Origin: Elusimicrobiota bacterium
GTDB taxonomy: Bacteria; Elusimicrobiota; Elusimicrobia; UBA1565; UBA9628
Assembly: GCA_028871595.1 (NCBI GenBank)
Contig: JAGWMT010000069.1
Coordinates: forward strand, 1-12,772
Reading direction: 5' to 3'
Length of the DNA: 12,772 nucleotides
Part shown: positions 1-6,912 of the stretch, one piece after another
Position numbering within the stretch: the first letter of the stretch is position 1
How the letters are laid out: the number at the start of each line of letters is the position of its first letter
Made by a program: the position numbers and the translations under genes
Notes under the pieces: generated by a model
What the model was told of the DNA's origin: nothing
The model's input: only the letters and a program-made list of their open reading frames with translations
The model's database searches: none

Positions 1-1435
1 CGCGCAGGACGGTCAACGGCAGTGGCGCGGGAGGCCTGACGCCGACGCGCTGGACCAGGCCAGCGGGAGCCAAAGGCGTCCCCGGCGACGGCAGCCCCAA
101 GACTTTCAAATCCGCGGGCCCGATGCCCGTGACGGACACGTCGCCGCGGCCCGCGCGCGCGGCCAGCCACGCGGCCCCGTCGATCAGCCTCGCGTCGCCC
201 AAGTCGATCGGCATGATCCGCGGCTCAGTCAGCGCCAGCCAGCGCAGCGCGAAGGAGGCGGTGTCCCCCGACGCGAGCAGCGCCCCGCCGGGAGGGACCG
301 CGCGCCGCAGGTCGCGGGCGTAGTCGTAGGCCAGGAAGTCGTCGCGATGCTCCGGCAGCGGAGCGGGCCGAGCGAACGCCGCCCCCGCCAGCGCCAGGGC
401 CGCGACTGCGCCGGCGAAGCCGCCGCGCCGGCGGCTCAATTCCCCCGCCGCCTCGCCCGCGAACGCCGCCGCGATCATGGCCGGGAGCAGGAACGCCGGT
501 TCCAGCACCGAACGGGCGACCCAGCCCGCGGGATCGAAGCGCGTCAGCACGACGAAAAAAGGACCCGTCAACGCGGCCCCCGCCAGCCACGCCGCGGCGC
601 GTTCGCGGTCGGCACGCCAAGCGACGAGCGCGCCCAAGACCGCCGCCGCCAACGTGGACCAGCCCACGACGGCGGCGGTCTGAGTCACCGCGTACGCGGT
701 CAATATTCCGGCGGACTCCGCGGTGAGCGGACGCGCCAGTCCGGCGGAAAGAGTCCCGGTTCCGTAGCGGGCGCGAAGCGCCACGGCGACGGCCGGGCCG
801 AGGGCTCCCAAGCGGACCCATAAAAAGGCGTACAGGGACAGCCCCGCAAACACGGGCCCGGCGGCGGCATAAGCCAGGCGCGCGGGCGCAGCGCCGGAAC
901 GCCGCGCCTCGGAACGCCACAGCCAGAGCAGGGCGGGGGTCCAGAACAGGAGGCTTTGGTGATTCACCAGCCCCAGTCCCAGCAAAAGTCCGGAGACGCG
1001 CGCCCGCCGGAAGACAGACTCCCGCTCGCCTTCGGCCAAAGCCAACAGACAGGCGGCGAAAAGAGCGTGCAGGGCGTACTTCTCCTCGAGCAAGGAGAAC
1101 TTCCAAAGAGGCGCCGAAAGCGCCCATAACGCCGCGGCGGTCAACGCGCCGACGGCGCCGGCGCGCCGTTTGACCACGAAGTAGAGCGCTGCCGCCGCCG
1201 CGGCGCCCGCCACGGCCGCCAGGACATTGAGACGGTACGCCGGGTTGCCCCACGGAAATATGGTCAGCCAGGCATGGCCCAGAACGCTATATAAAGGATA
1301 GCCGGGGGGATGAGCCACGCCCAAGGTCATCGCGGCGGCGGCCATGTCCGCGGAGTCGCGCGGCGCGATCGAGGGATAGACGCAACCGAGGTACAGGGCG
1401 AACACGGCCGCGAAGACCCCCAGCGCCGCGGTCAT
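1..1435 (-). CDS. DUF2723 (TMEM260-like) multi-pass membrane protein, probable GT-C glycosyltransferase, partial
   Basis: The frame opens with ATG at 1435 and stays open for 478 codons to the window edge, so the C-terminus is missing. Family signatures I can read: an N-terminal hydrophobic segment (about residues 1-22), RDSADM (26-31) followed by HPPGYPLY (42-49), EEKYALHAL (117-125), GLGLVNHQ (153-160) ending a hydrophobic stretch, and after the membrane region a soluble part with PPGGALLASGDTASF (381-395). These match the DUF2723 family, which includes the eukaryotic protein O-mannosyltransferase TMEM260; members are GT-C-like polytopic enzymes thought to use lipid-linked sugar donors. The aspartates near the first loop fit the GT-C acidic motif. 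About eight to ten membrane helices are visible. The start overlaps the tsaD stop in an ATGA, so translation is probably coupled; no clear Shine-Dalgarno is seen. Family assignment is firm; the sugar and acceptor are unknown. Confidence 0.85.
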   Translation of the reverse strand, partial: MTAALGVFAAVFALYLGCVYPSIAPRDSADMAAAAMTLGVAHPPGYPLYSVLGHAWLTIFPWGNPAYRLNVLAAVAGAAAAAALYFVVKRRAGAVGALTAAALWALSAPLWKFSLLEEKYALHALFAACLLALAEGERESVFRRARVSGLLLGLGLVNHQSLLFWTPALLWLWRSEARRSGAAPARLAYAAAGPVFAGLSLYAFLWVRLGALGPAVAVALRARYGTGTLSAGLARPLTAESAGILTAYAVTQTAAVVGWSTLAAAVLGALVAWRADRERAAAWLAGAALTGPFFVVLTRFDPAGWVARSVLEPAFLLPAMIAAAFAGEAAGELSRRRGGFAGAVAALALAGAAFARPAPLPEHRDDFLAYDYARDLRRAVPPGGALLASGDTASFALRWLALTEPRIMPIDLGDARLIDGAAWLAARAGRGDVSVTGIGPADLKVLGLPSPGTPLAPAGLVQRVGVRPPAPLPLTVLR

Positions 1436-2427
1436 GACCAGCTTTTCAAGGCCAAGCTCGGATCGGCGGTGCCCGCGCGCGGCGCGGCGCCGGAGCGAAG
1501 CCGCCTCCAGCCCACGAGCGCGATCATCGCCGCGTTGTCGGTGCACAGGACGCGCGACGGAAGCCGCACGGCGAACCCGGCCTCTTCGCCGCGGACCGTC
1601 ATCAGCGCGCGCAAACGGGAATTGGCCGCCACGCCGCCGCCGATGACGACGTCCCGCGCTCCGAAACGCTTCGCCGCGGCCAAGGTCTTGTCCACCAAGG
1701 TTTCCGCGACGGCCTCCTGGAAGGACGCGCACAGGTCCGCCAGGCGCTTCTTCTTGAGGGGCCCGGGATTATCCCGGAGGTGATAAAGCACGGCCGTCTT
1801 CAGTCCTGAAAACGAAAAATCCCAGGTTCCGGCCAAGGCGGGGCGGGGAAAAGAGACCGCGCGGGGATCTCCGCCGACGGCCAGACGGTCGATCTCCGGC
1901 CCTCCCGGATACCCCAGCCCGAACAAACGCGCCACCTTGTCGTACGCCTCGCCGGCGGCGTCGTCGCGGGTTCGCCCCAGAACGCGATAACGTCCGGGAG
2001 CCTTGGCCAGAACGAGGTCCGTGTGCCCCCCCGAAACGACCAGCGCCATCAGAGGCCAACGCAGGCGGTGTTCCAGTTCCGCGGCCAGCACGTGCCCTTC
2101 CAGGTGATTGACGCCGATCGACGGCACACCCAGAATCCGGGCCAAGGTCTGCGCGGCGACCTTTCCAACGAGCAACGGGCCCATCAGTCCGGGCCCGCGC
2201 GTAAAGGCCACGGCATCCACCCCGCCCGGACCGGCGTCGGCCAGCGCGCGCCTCACGACGGGGATCACGTTCGCCAGATGCGCCCGCGACGCCAGTTCCG
2301 GGACCACGCCGCGGAACGGCCGGTGCAGGTCCGTCTGGGAGGAAACGACGTTCGAACGCAGGCGTCCGTCCTCGACGATCGCCGCCGAGGTGTCGTCGCA
2401 GGAGGTCTCGATCCCCAACACCCTCAT
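1432..2427 (-). CDS. tsaD: tRNA N6-adenosine threonylcarbamoyltransferase TsaD
   Basis: TsaD transfers the threonylcarbamoyl group from threonylcarbamoyl-AMP to A37 of ANN-decoding tRNAs (t6A), acting with TsaB and TsaE in the cytoplasm. The 331-residue protein has the usual length and landmarks: the N-terminal ASKHA phosphate loop GIETSCDDTSAA (5-16), PELASRAH (43-50), the metal-binding HLEGH (His108, His112), VVSGGHT (130-136), FSFSGLKTA (around 210) and CTDNAAMI with Asp297 as the third metal ligand. All key residues are present, so it should be active. The ATG at 2427 overlaps the ctpA stop (ATGA, 2424-2427) and no strong ribosome binding site precedes it, which suggests translational coupling. 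TsaB and TsaE are not in this window. Its neighbours are envelope genes, so the operon position probably reflects co-expression rather than shared function. Confidence 0.97.
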   Translation of the reverse strand: MRVLGIETSCDDTSAAIVEDGRLRSNVVSSQTDLHRPFRGVVPELASRAHLANVIPVVRRALADAGPGGVDAVAFTRGPGLMGPLLVGKVAAQTLARILGVPSIGVNHLEGHVLAAELEHRLRWPLMALVVSGGHTDLVLAKAPGRYRVLGRTRDDAAGEAYDKVARLFGLGYPGGPEIDRLAVGGDPRAVSFPRPALAGTWDFSFSGLKTAVLYHLRDNPGPLKKKRLADLCASFQEAVAETLVDKTLAAAKRFGARDVVIGGGVAANSRLRALMTVRGEEAGFAVRLPSRVLCTDNAAMIALVGWRRLRSGAAPRAGTADPSLALKSWS

Positions 2428-3740
2428 TTCGCGGCGGGCGCCGCCTGCGTGGAGACGTTGACGTCCGTCTTCAGCGCGCCGAGCACGTCCCGGGCTTTGA
2501 GCAATTCAACCGCCCGGTCCAGCGCGTCGTCGCGGACCATCTCGTCGGCTTTGACCATGGACTGGGGCTTCTTGTCCTTCGCGTAGATCATCTCCCACTG
2601 CTCGTAAAGCTTCGCCTCGGTCTCCGAGGACACGTCCACGGCGATGTCCGGAAAGATTCCCCAGTTCTTGTTCTTGCCGTCGCGATGGATCATGCGGCCC
2701 GCCGGCGTGTAGTAGTGCGCGACGGTCAGGCGCAGCCCCGAGCCGTCGGGAAGCGGGATCAGGGACTGCACGCTGGCCTTGCCGTAGCTGCGCTGGCCGA
2801 CGACCACGGCGCGCTTGTGATCCTGCATGGCCCCGGAGAAGATTTCGGAGGCGGAAGCCGAACCGCCGTTGATCAGGATCACGAGGGGCAGGTTCTCGTA
2901 AGGCGCCTTCGTGCCCGCCGTGAAATCCTGGCGGCTCTCGGGCCGCCGCCCCTGCGTGTAGACGATCAGCTTGCCCTCTCCCAGGAACAAGGACGACGTC
3001 TCGACGGCCGCCGACAGAAGGCCGCCGGGATTGTTCCGCAGATCCAGGACCAGGCTGCTGGCGCCGTCCCGGGTCAGGCGCTTGAGCGCGTCGGCCAGGT
3101 CGTCGGCCGTCTTCGCGCTGAACTCGATGATGCGCACGTAGCCGACCCCGTCGTCCAGCTTCCGCCAGACCACGGATTCGATCTTGACCAGCTCGCGGGT
3201 GATCTCGAAATCCTTCGGCTTCCAAGCGGCTTCGCCCGCGTCCACCGGACCGCGGTAGACCTTCACCTTGACCTTCGTGCCGGGGGCGCCGCGCATTCGC
3301 TTCAGCGCGTCCTCCATGTCCATGTCTTTCGTGGAGACGCCGTCGATCTCCGCGATGCGATCGTTGGGAAGGATGCCCAGGCGGTAGGCCGGAGAGCCCG
3401 GCATCGGGGTCAGCACGGTGAGCCAGTCGTCCTTCATGTTCAGACGCAGGCCGACGCCGCCGAACTGCCCCTCGGTCTCGGTCTTCATCTCCCGGTTCAT
3501 CTCCGGCTCCAGGAACTGGGAAAAAGGGTCCAGAGTATGGACCATGCCCTCCGCGGCGCCGTACACCAGCTTCTGGGTGTCGGTTTCCTCGACGTAATTG
3601 TCTTGGATGTAGCCGAGAACATCCACCAGGAGCTTCATCTGCTCATATGTATTGTCCGATGCGGGCTTGGTCGCGGCGCTGACCGGCAAGGCCAGGACCG
3701 CCGCGCCGACGGCCGCGATGATTGCGTTCTTCAATCTCAT
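2424..3740 (-). CDS. ctpA: S41 family carboxy-terminal processing protease (CtpA type)
   Basis: A 438-residue secreted serine protease that would cut C-terminal regions of periplasmic proteins. Order of parts: Sec signal peptide (1-22, cleavage near VSA/A), an N-terminal helical domain with GAAEGMVHTLDPFSQF (61-76), a PDZ domain (about 90-165, with GGVGLRL and GSPAYRLGI), and the S41 domain with LDLRNNPGG (232-240), GGSASASEI (292-300) and SYGKASVQ (318-325). Ser296, Lys321 and Gln325 keep the 25- and 4-residue spacing of the E. coli Prc triad Ser430/Lys455/Gln459, so the catalytic Ser-Lys dyad is intact. The ATG at 3740 has a strong Shine-Dalgarno, AGAGGA, six bases upstream. It directly follows the EnvC-like gene. 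Related CtpA/Prc proteases control peptidoglycan hydrolases in other bacteria, so a cell-wall role is likely here (inference). It is not the cytoplasmic-tail-specific archaeal tricorn type. Confidence 0.95.
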   Translation of the reverse strand: MRLKNAIIAAVGAAVLALPVSAATKPASDNTYEQMKLLVDVLGYIQDNYVEETDTQKLVYGAAEGMVHTLDPFSQFLEPEMNREMKTETEGQFGGVGLRLNMKDDWLTVLTPMPGSPAYRLGILPNDRIAEIDGVSTKDMDMEDALKRMRGAPGTKVKVKVYRGPVDAGEAAWKPKDFEITRELVKIESVVWRKLDDGVGYVRIIEFSAKTADDLADALKRLTRDGASSLVLDLRNNPGGLLSAAVETSSLFLGEGKLIVYTQGRRPESRQDFTAGTKAPYENLPLVILINGGSASASEIFSGAMQDHKRAVVVGQRSYGKASVQSLIPLPDGSGLRLTVAHYYTPAGRMIHRDGKNKNWGIFPDIAVDVSSETEAKLYEQWEMIYAKDKKPQSMVKADEMVRDDALDRAVELLKARDVLGALKTDVNVSTQAAPAAK

Positions 3741-3746
3741 AGGGGT

Positions 3747-3752
3747 TCCTCT
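3747..3752 (-). promoter_or_regulatory. Shine-Dalgarno of ctpA
   Basis: AGAGGA reads on the minus strand six bases before the ctpA ATG at 3740. It overlaps the TAG stop codon of the preceding EnvC-like gene (3753-3751), so ribosomes finishing that gene are placed on the ctpA site. It is the clearest ribosome binding site in the window and supports the 3740 start. Confidence 0.8.
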
Positions 3753-4875
3753 ATTTTTTTTCGAGCCACGCCGTCGGGTCCAACGCTTCCGTACCGCGGC
3801 GGATCTCGAAATACACCCGGCCGCCGCCGTCCTTCGCCGCCCCGGCGCGCGCGATGGGCTCGCGTGTCCGGACGTCGGCGCCTTTTTCCTTGAGTATCTG
3901 GCCCAAGCCGCCGTAGACGCTGAAGAAGCCGCCGCCGTGATCGACGATGGCCACCTGGCCGTAGGACCGGAAGGGCCCGGAGAAAATCACCCGTCCGGCG
4001 GCGACCGCCGCCACGGGCGAACCCTCCGCCGTCCCGATGGTCACCCCCTGCCGGACGATCCACGTCCCCAGCTCGGGATCGCGCTCGCGGCCGAACCCGC
4101 TCAGGATCTTGCCCGCCGCGGGCCACGGAAGCGAATGGCGCGGGACGTCCAAGACCGCCTTGACCCCGGCGGGACGCCGCGAACGGAACTTCCGGCCGAG
4201 CTTGTCGATGAGCGAAGTGAGAGCCTTGGCGTTCTCTTCCAATTCCTTCGCCCGCCGGGCGGCGTCGGCGACTTGGGTCTGGGTCTGCGCGAGCTGAGCC
4301 TTTTTCGATTCGAACTCTTTGCGCCGGCCGTCGCGCTCCGCCTGGGCGCGGCGGCGGCTCTCCGCCAGCGCGTCGGCGCTCCGCCGCGCGGCCGCCTCGG
4401 CGGCCTCGGTCTTGCGGCGGAACCCCTTGAGGCCGCGCAGGTGGCGGCCCTTTTCCAGGATGGCGTCGCGGCGGAATTCATCGGCCCAGAGCTCCCGCGT
4501 GCCGTAGAAATCGGAGCTTCCGGCCGCGATGGCCGCGTGACGGGCGACCTCCGCCGAAAGCGCCGCCGTCCAGAAGCCGTCCACGCGGCTGGCCGAATCC
4601 AGCCGGGACTTGAGTTCGGCGCGCCTGTTCTCCGCCCGGCGGATCGTCTCCTGCAATTTCTCCACTCGGCGCCGGGACGACGCATCCAGATCCTGAAGCC
4701 GGCTGACGTCCTTGCCCAACGAGGATTCGGAGGCCTTCAGGACTTCAAGCTCCGCCAAAGTGCGCCGCAATTCGCTTTGGATGCGGGCCAATTCCTTCTT
4801 CTGGGATTTCTGCGCCGAAGCGGGCGCGGCCAGGAGCACGGCCAGCGCCGCGAGGATCAGGCCTCGCCGCGCCAT
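3751..4875 (-). CDS. EnvC-like murein hydrolase activator with degenerate LytM (M23) domain
   Basis: A 374-residue periplasmic protein: signal peptide MARRGLILAALAVLLAAPASA (1-21, ending at an ASA/Q cleavage site), two long charged coiled-coil segments (about 24-115 and 155-228), then a LytM-like domain (about 247-374) with SGFGRERDPELGTWI, GTAEGSPVAAVAAGRVIFSG, YGQVAIVDHG and VYFEIRR. The zinc/catalytic residues of active M23 peptidases are replaced: the HxGxDI position reads RQGVTI (Arg275, Thr279), YxHL reads YGGL (Gly323), and HxH reads RVY (Arg353, Tyr355). E. coli EnvC is degenerate in the same way and activates the amidases AmiA/AmiB under control of FtsEX, so this is best read as a non-enzymatic amidase activator. 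I chose ATG 4875 because it begins the signal peptide. The same frame stays open upstream to 5232, but that stretch is Arg/Gly-rich shadow of ftsX. The start overlaps the ftsX end by 19 bases. Confidence 0.88.
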   Translation of the reverse strand: MARRGLILAALAVLLAAPASAQKSQKKELARIQSELRRTLAELEVLKASESSLGKDVSRLQDLDASSRRRVEKLQETIRRAENRRAELKSRLDSASRVDGFWTAALSAEVARHAAIAAGSSDFYGTRELWADEFRRDAILEKGRHLRGLKGFRRKTEAAEAAARRSADALAESRRRAQAERDGRRKEFESKKAQLAQTQTQVADAARRAKELEENAKALTSLIDKLGRKFRSRRPAGVKAVLDVPRHSLPWPAAGKILSGFGRERDPELGTWIVRQGVTIGTAEGSPVAAVAAGRVIFSGPFRSYGQVAIVDHGGGFFSVYGGLGQILKEKGADVRTREPIARAGAAKDGGGRVYFEIRRGTEALDPTAWLEKK

Positions 4876-5597
4876 AGGGACAGGGACCAGCCGAGCATCG
4901 CGCACCCCGCGACGACCGCGATCTGGGTCCACGCCGCGGGCCACACCCACAGAAGACCGTCGCGGCGCAGAGGCCAGGCGGCCAGGGCCGCCAGCGCCAA
5001 GCCCGCCGTGCCGCCCGCCGCTCCGATCCAGGGAAGGCGCCCGTCGCGGGCGCCGCCGCGCAAGGAGCCGAACAACGCCCACAGCGCCAGGGCCGCGGCC
5101 GCGCAGAACAACGTGCTCAAAGTCAGCCGCAGCCAATGGGCGTATAACCGGGCCCGCAGAATCGCCTGCAATTGCGCCGGCTTCCAGCGCACGTCGGACC
5201 AATCCGCCATCCCCTCGGCGGTGGAGATCCACGCGGCCAAACGCGGCAGGGCCTCCGGCGCGGGTTTGACCTCGAAGGCGCCGGGCAGAGGATTCTCGCC
5301 GACCAGCGCCACGGAGTCGGCCAAATCGGGGTCGTCGCGGCGGAGGGCGGCCAGGCTTTCCTCGGGGGAAACGTAGCGGACGTCGGCGGCCTCGGGCGAG
5401 GCCAGCAGCTTCTCCTTCAGGATATCGCGCTTCGATTCCTCAAGAGGGCCGCGGAGAAAAAGCACCACGCGGAAATCATCGCGCAGCGCGAGTTCCAGGC
5501 GCCGGCATTGGCCCTCGACCAGCAGAAGCGACTGAGCGGCCAACGCCGCGGCGGCGGCTAATGCGAATACCCACGCGGCGCGCGCCCTGGCTCCCAT
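4857..5597 (-). CDS. ftsX: FtsX-like cell division membrane protein, short and divergent
   Basis: A 246-residue protein with FtsX topology: transmembrane helix 1 (about 7-27), an extracellular domain (28-150), and three C-terminal helices (about 156-176, 190-209, 222-241). The extracellular part carries the family pattern: FRVVLFLRG (42-50), VRYVSPEESLAAL (73-85), and ENPLPGAFEVK (101-111), the best hallmark. FtsX normally pairs with the ATPase FtsE at the divisome and passes the signal through its outer domain to an EnvC-like activator, and exactly such a gene follows with a 19-base overlap. Oddities: it is shorter than typical FtsX (near 300 residues), has almost no cytoplasmic N-terminal tail, and between helices 2 and 3 the usual conserved segment of EI-x-I-x-LVGA type is not visible, only GSLRGGARDGRLP. 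No ftsE lies upstream. The start is fixed by an in-frame TAG four codons before ATG 5597; no Shine-Dalgarno is seen. Confidence 0.82.
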   Translation of the reverse strand: MGARARAAWVFALAAAAALAAQSLLLVEGQCRRLELALRDDFRVVLFLRGPLEESKRDILKEKLLASPEAADVRYVSPEESLAALRRDDPDLADSVALVGENPLPGAFEVKPAPEALPRLAAWISTAEGMADWSDVRWKPAQLQAILRARLYAHWLRLTLSTLFCAAAALALWALFGSLRGGARDGRLPWIGAAGGTAGLALAALAAWPLRRDGLLWVWPAAWTQIAVVAGCAMLGWSLSLWRGEA

Positions 5598-5603
5598 GGT
5601 GCG

Positions 5604-5609
5604 ATTCTA
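5604..5609 (-). promoter_or_regulatory. Candidate -10 element before ftsX
   Basis: TAGAAT (five of six matches to TATAAT) ends six bases before the ftsX ATG, in a 29-base gap between genes (5598-5626). No good -35 hexamer is found 16-18 bases upstream. If used, transcription would start at or next to the start codon (leaderless). The same hexamer's TAG is in frame with ftsX and fixes its start. Confidence 0.35.
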
Positions 5610-5626
5610 CGAAAATTGCGGGCGGT

Positions 5627-6877
5627 TCAGCGGTAGGGGTTGAACACGGCGGCGAGACGGCGCGCCGGTTCACGGAGGCTGGGAAGGGCCAGCAGCAAGG
5701 TCAGAATGATCAGCCACGGGCCGCGCTCGGCGGCAAAGCCGATGAAACCCTTCAATCCCGGAGCGCGCGCCACGGGCGACGCGTCAGCGGACGGCGCCGG
5801 CGGCTCTCCACCGGCGGGCGAGATCTTGGCGACCTCCGAAAGCGACAGGGCCTGCGCCAATCGGGACAGCGGCAAGGTCCCCGCCACCACGGCGACGGCG
5901 CGGCCGTCCGGAGCCGTTTCCAGGCCGACGACGCGGGTGAGGCGGAAGCCGGCCGCCGCCGACAGCGCGCGCACCCCGGCGTCCACGCCCTCGCGGGCGT
6001 GGGCCGCGTCATCCACGCGCAGGCCGACGACGAATTCGCCGCTGGTCCGGCGCGGCGCGGACGGACGCGCGCGAGTCTCCACGCTCAGGCGCTTGATGCC
6101 GGGACGCGCCAGCGCGTCGCCCAGACGCGAGGCCGGAATCCAGCCGCTGATCAGGGCGTTGCCGCCCGGCCCGGCGAGGGCTTCGAAACGCGCGTCGGCC
6201 GCGAAGCCCGTGGACGCGCCCAGACCGGCGACGGCGTCCCGCAAGGAACCGGCCTCGCGAGGATCGATCTCCAGCGACACGAACACTTTTCCGCTTTCGG
6301 CTCGCGCCGCGGACGGCGCCGCCGCGGTGAAAGCCGGGGAAGAGGGCGCTTCGGGCGCGCCCAGCGCGGGCCGCGCCGGCGCGGCCTTCATCCCAAGGAT
6401 GTGCGTCTCGTAATCACGGTCGCCGCCCTCGCGGGCCTGGGCGGGATCGGTCGTTCCCACGTCGGAGCCCTTCATGTCGAGAGGCTGGACCAATCCGTTC
6501 CAGAGCGACGAACGCCCGGCCGGGCGCGCCTCTCCAGGGATCGACGCGTTCCTTTCCGCCGCCGGGGGCCGCCCGGAGACGGAACGGCTCGGCGCGTCGA
6601 TCCTCGGCGAGGCGGGCCGCTGGGGAGGAAGAGGCGCGGCCTTGAGGACTTGCGGCAGCGGCGTCGCGGAAGGAGTCTTGGCGGCCGGCGCGGGCGCTCC
6701 GGAATCGCCGGGCGCTCCCAACGAACCTTCCATATATTGGTCGGTGGCGGGATCCGGATGCTTGTAGCCGCCGCCTTCACCGATGAAAGACGCCTTCATC
6801 TTCGGCTCGGCCGGGTCCGCGGCGCGCGCGGAGATCGCGGCGAGGAGCGCGGCGGCGATCAGGGGGGCGCGCGTCAT
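5627..6877 (-). CDS. Secreted, C-terminally anchored protein with a duplicated domain, function unknown
   Basis: I do not recognise this 416-residue protein. Visible parts: a signal peptide (about 1-20, ending ARAA/D), a Pro/Ala/Gly-rich, probably disordered stretch (about 50-195) with an island at SLWNGLVQPLDMKGSDV (124-140) and DYETHILGMK (155-164), two related copies of a domain of about 70 residues (about 196-267 and 280-355), a second short linker, and one hydrophobic helix (about 387-402) followed by a basic tail RRLAAVFNPYR. The predicted topology is therefore an outer-facing domain pair on a single C-terminal anchor with a short cytoplasmic end. The start at ATG 6877 has AGGA seven bases upstream and an in-frame TAG four codons before it. 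It lies 29 bases before ftsX, where ftsE is often found, and 12 bases after the DUF5693-like gene. Codon use looks like its neighbours. An envelope or division role is an inference from position only. Confidence 0.75.
   Translation of the reverse strand: MTRAPLIAAALLAAISARAADPAEPKMKASFIGEGGGYKHPDPATDQYMEGSLGAPGDSGAPAPAAKTPSATPLPQVLKAAPLPPQRPASPRIDAPSRSVSGRPPAAERNASIPGEARPAGRSSLWNGLVQPLDMKGSDVGTTDPAQAREGGDRDYETHILGMKAAPARPALGAPEAPSSPAFTAAAPSAARAESGKVFVSLEIDPREAGSLRDAVAGLGASTGFAADARFEALAGPGGNALISGWIPASRLGDALARPGIKRLSVETRARPSAPRRTSGEFVVGLRVDDAAHAREGVDAGVRALSAAAGFRLTRVVGLETAPDGRAVAVVAGTLPLSRLAQALSLSEVAKISPAGGEPPAPSADASPVARAPGLKGFIGFAAERGPWLIILTLLLALPSLREPARRLAAVFNPYR
5813..6040 (-). repeat. Copy 2 of the duplicated domain (residues about 280-355)
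   Basis: This copy runs from GEFVVGLRVD to VAKISPA and follows copy 1 after a 12-residue basic/proline linker. It matches copy 1 in the order and spacing of hydrophobic positions, with its end VAGTLPLSRLAQAL matching ISGWIPASRLGDAL. Confidence 0.6.
6077..6292 (-). repeat. Copy 1 of the duplicated domain (residues about 196-267)
   Basis: This copy runs from GKVFVSLEID to IKRLSVE. It shows a strand-helix-strand-strand-helix-strand-like order and lines up with copy 2: VFVSLEID with FVVGLRVD, ASTGFAADARFEAL with AAAGFRLTRVVGL, and IPASRLGDAL with LPLSRLAQAL (six of ten identical). The similarity is at the protein level; I see no long identical DNA stretch, so the duplication is old. Confidence 0.6.
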
Positions 6878-6883
6878 GCCCCC

Positions 6884-6912
6884 ATCCTATCACGAAGTCG
6901 TTTCTAGGTCAA
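6884..6912 (-). promoter_or_regulatory. Candidate internal promoter for the duplicated-domain gene
   Basis: On the minus strand TTGACC (6912-6907, five of six matches to TTGACA) is followed by a 17-base spacer and TAGGAT (6889-6884, four of six to TATAAT). The -10 ends six bases before the ATG at 6877, so the transcript would start about at the start codon. The element overlaps the end of the DUF5693-like gene. The AGGA inside the -10 could instead serve as a Shine-Dalgarno, so the two readings compete. Confidence 0.4.

Noticed and set aside
225..1253. A 342-codon minus-strand frame inside the DUF2723 region
   Set aside because: It is Arg/Gly-rich and out of frame with the open frame that carries the DUF2723 motifs and membrane helices.
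2685..3893. A 402-codon plus-strand open frame opposite ctpA
   Set aside because: It is antisense to a gene with an intact Ser-Lys dyad and signal peptide; the product has no recognisable domain.
4876..5232. Upstream extension of the EnvC-like gene to 5232
   Set aside because: The added 119 residues are Arg/Gly-rich and lie over ftsX; the signal peptide begins exactly at ATG 4875.
3652..5376. A 574-codon plus-strand open frame
   Set aside because: It lies opposite ctpA, the EnvC-like gene and ftsX, which have clear domains. Its translation is Arg/Pro/Ala-rich without motifs, as expected from GC-rich antisense frames.
5598..5626. Intrinsic terminator between the duplicated-domain gene and ftsX
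   Set aside because: The 29-base gap has an AATTTT stretch but no stem preceding it in the direction of transcription.
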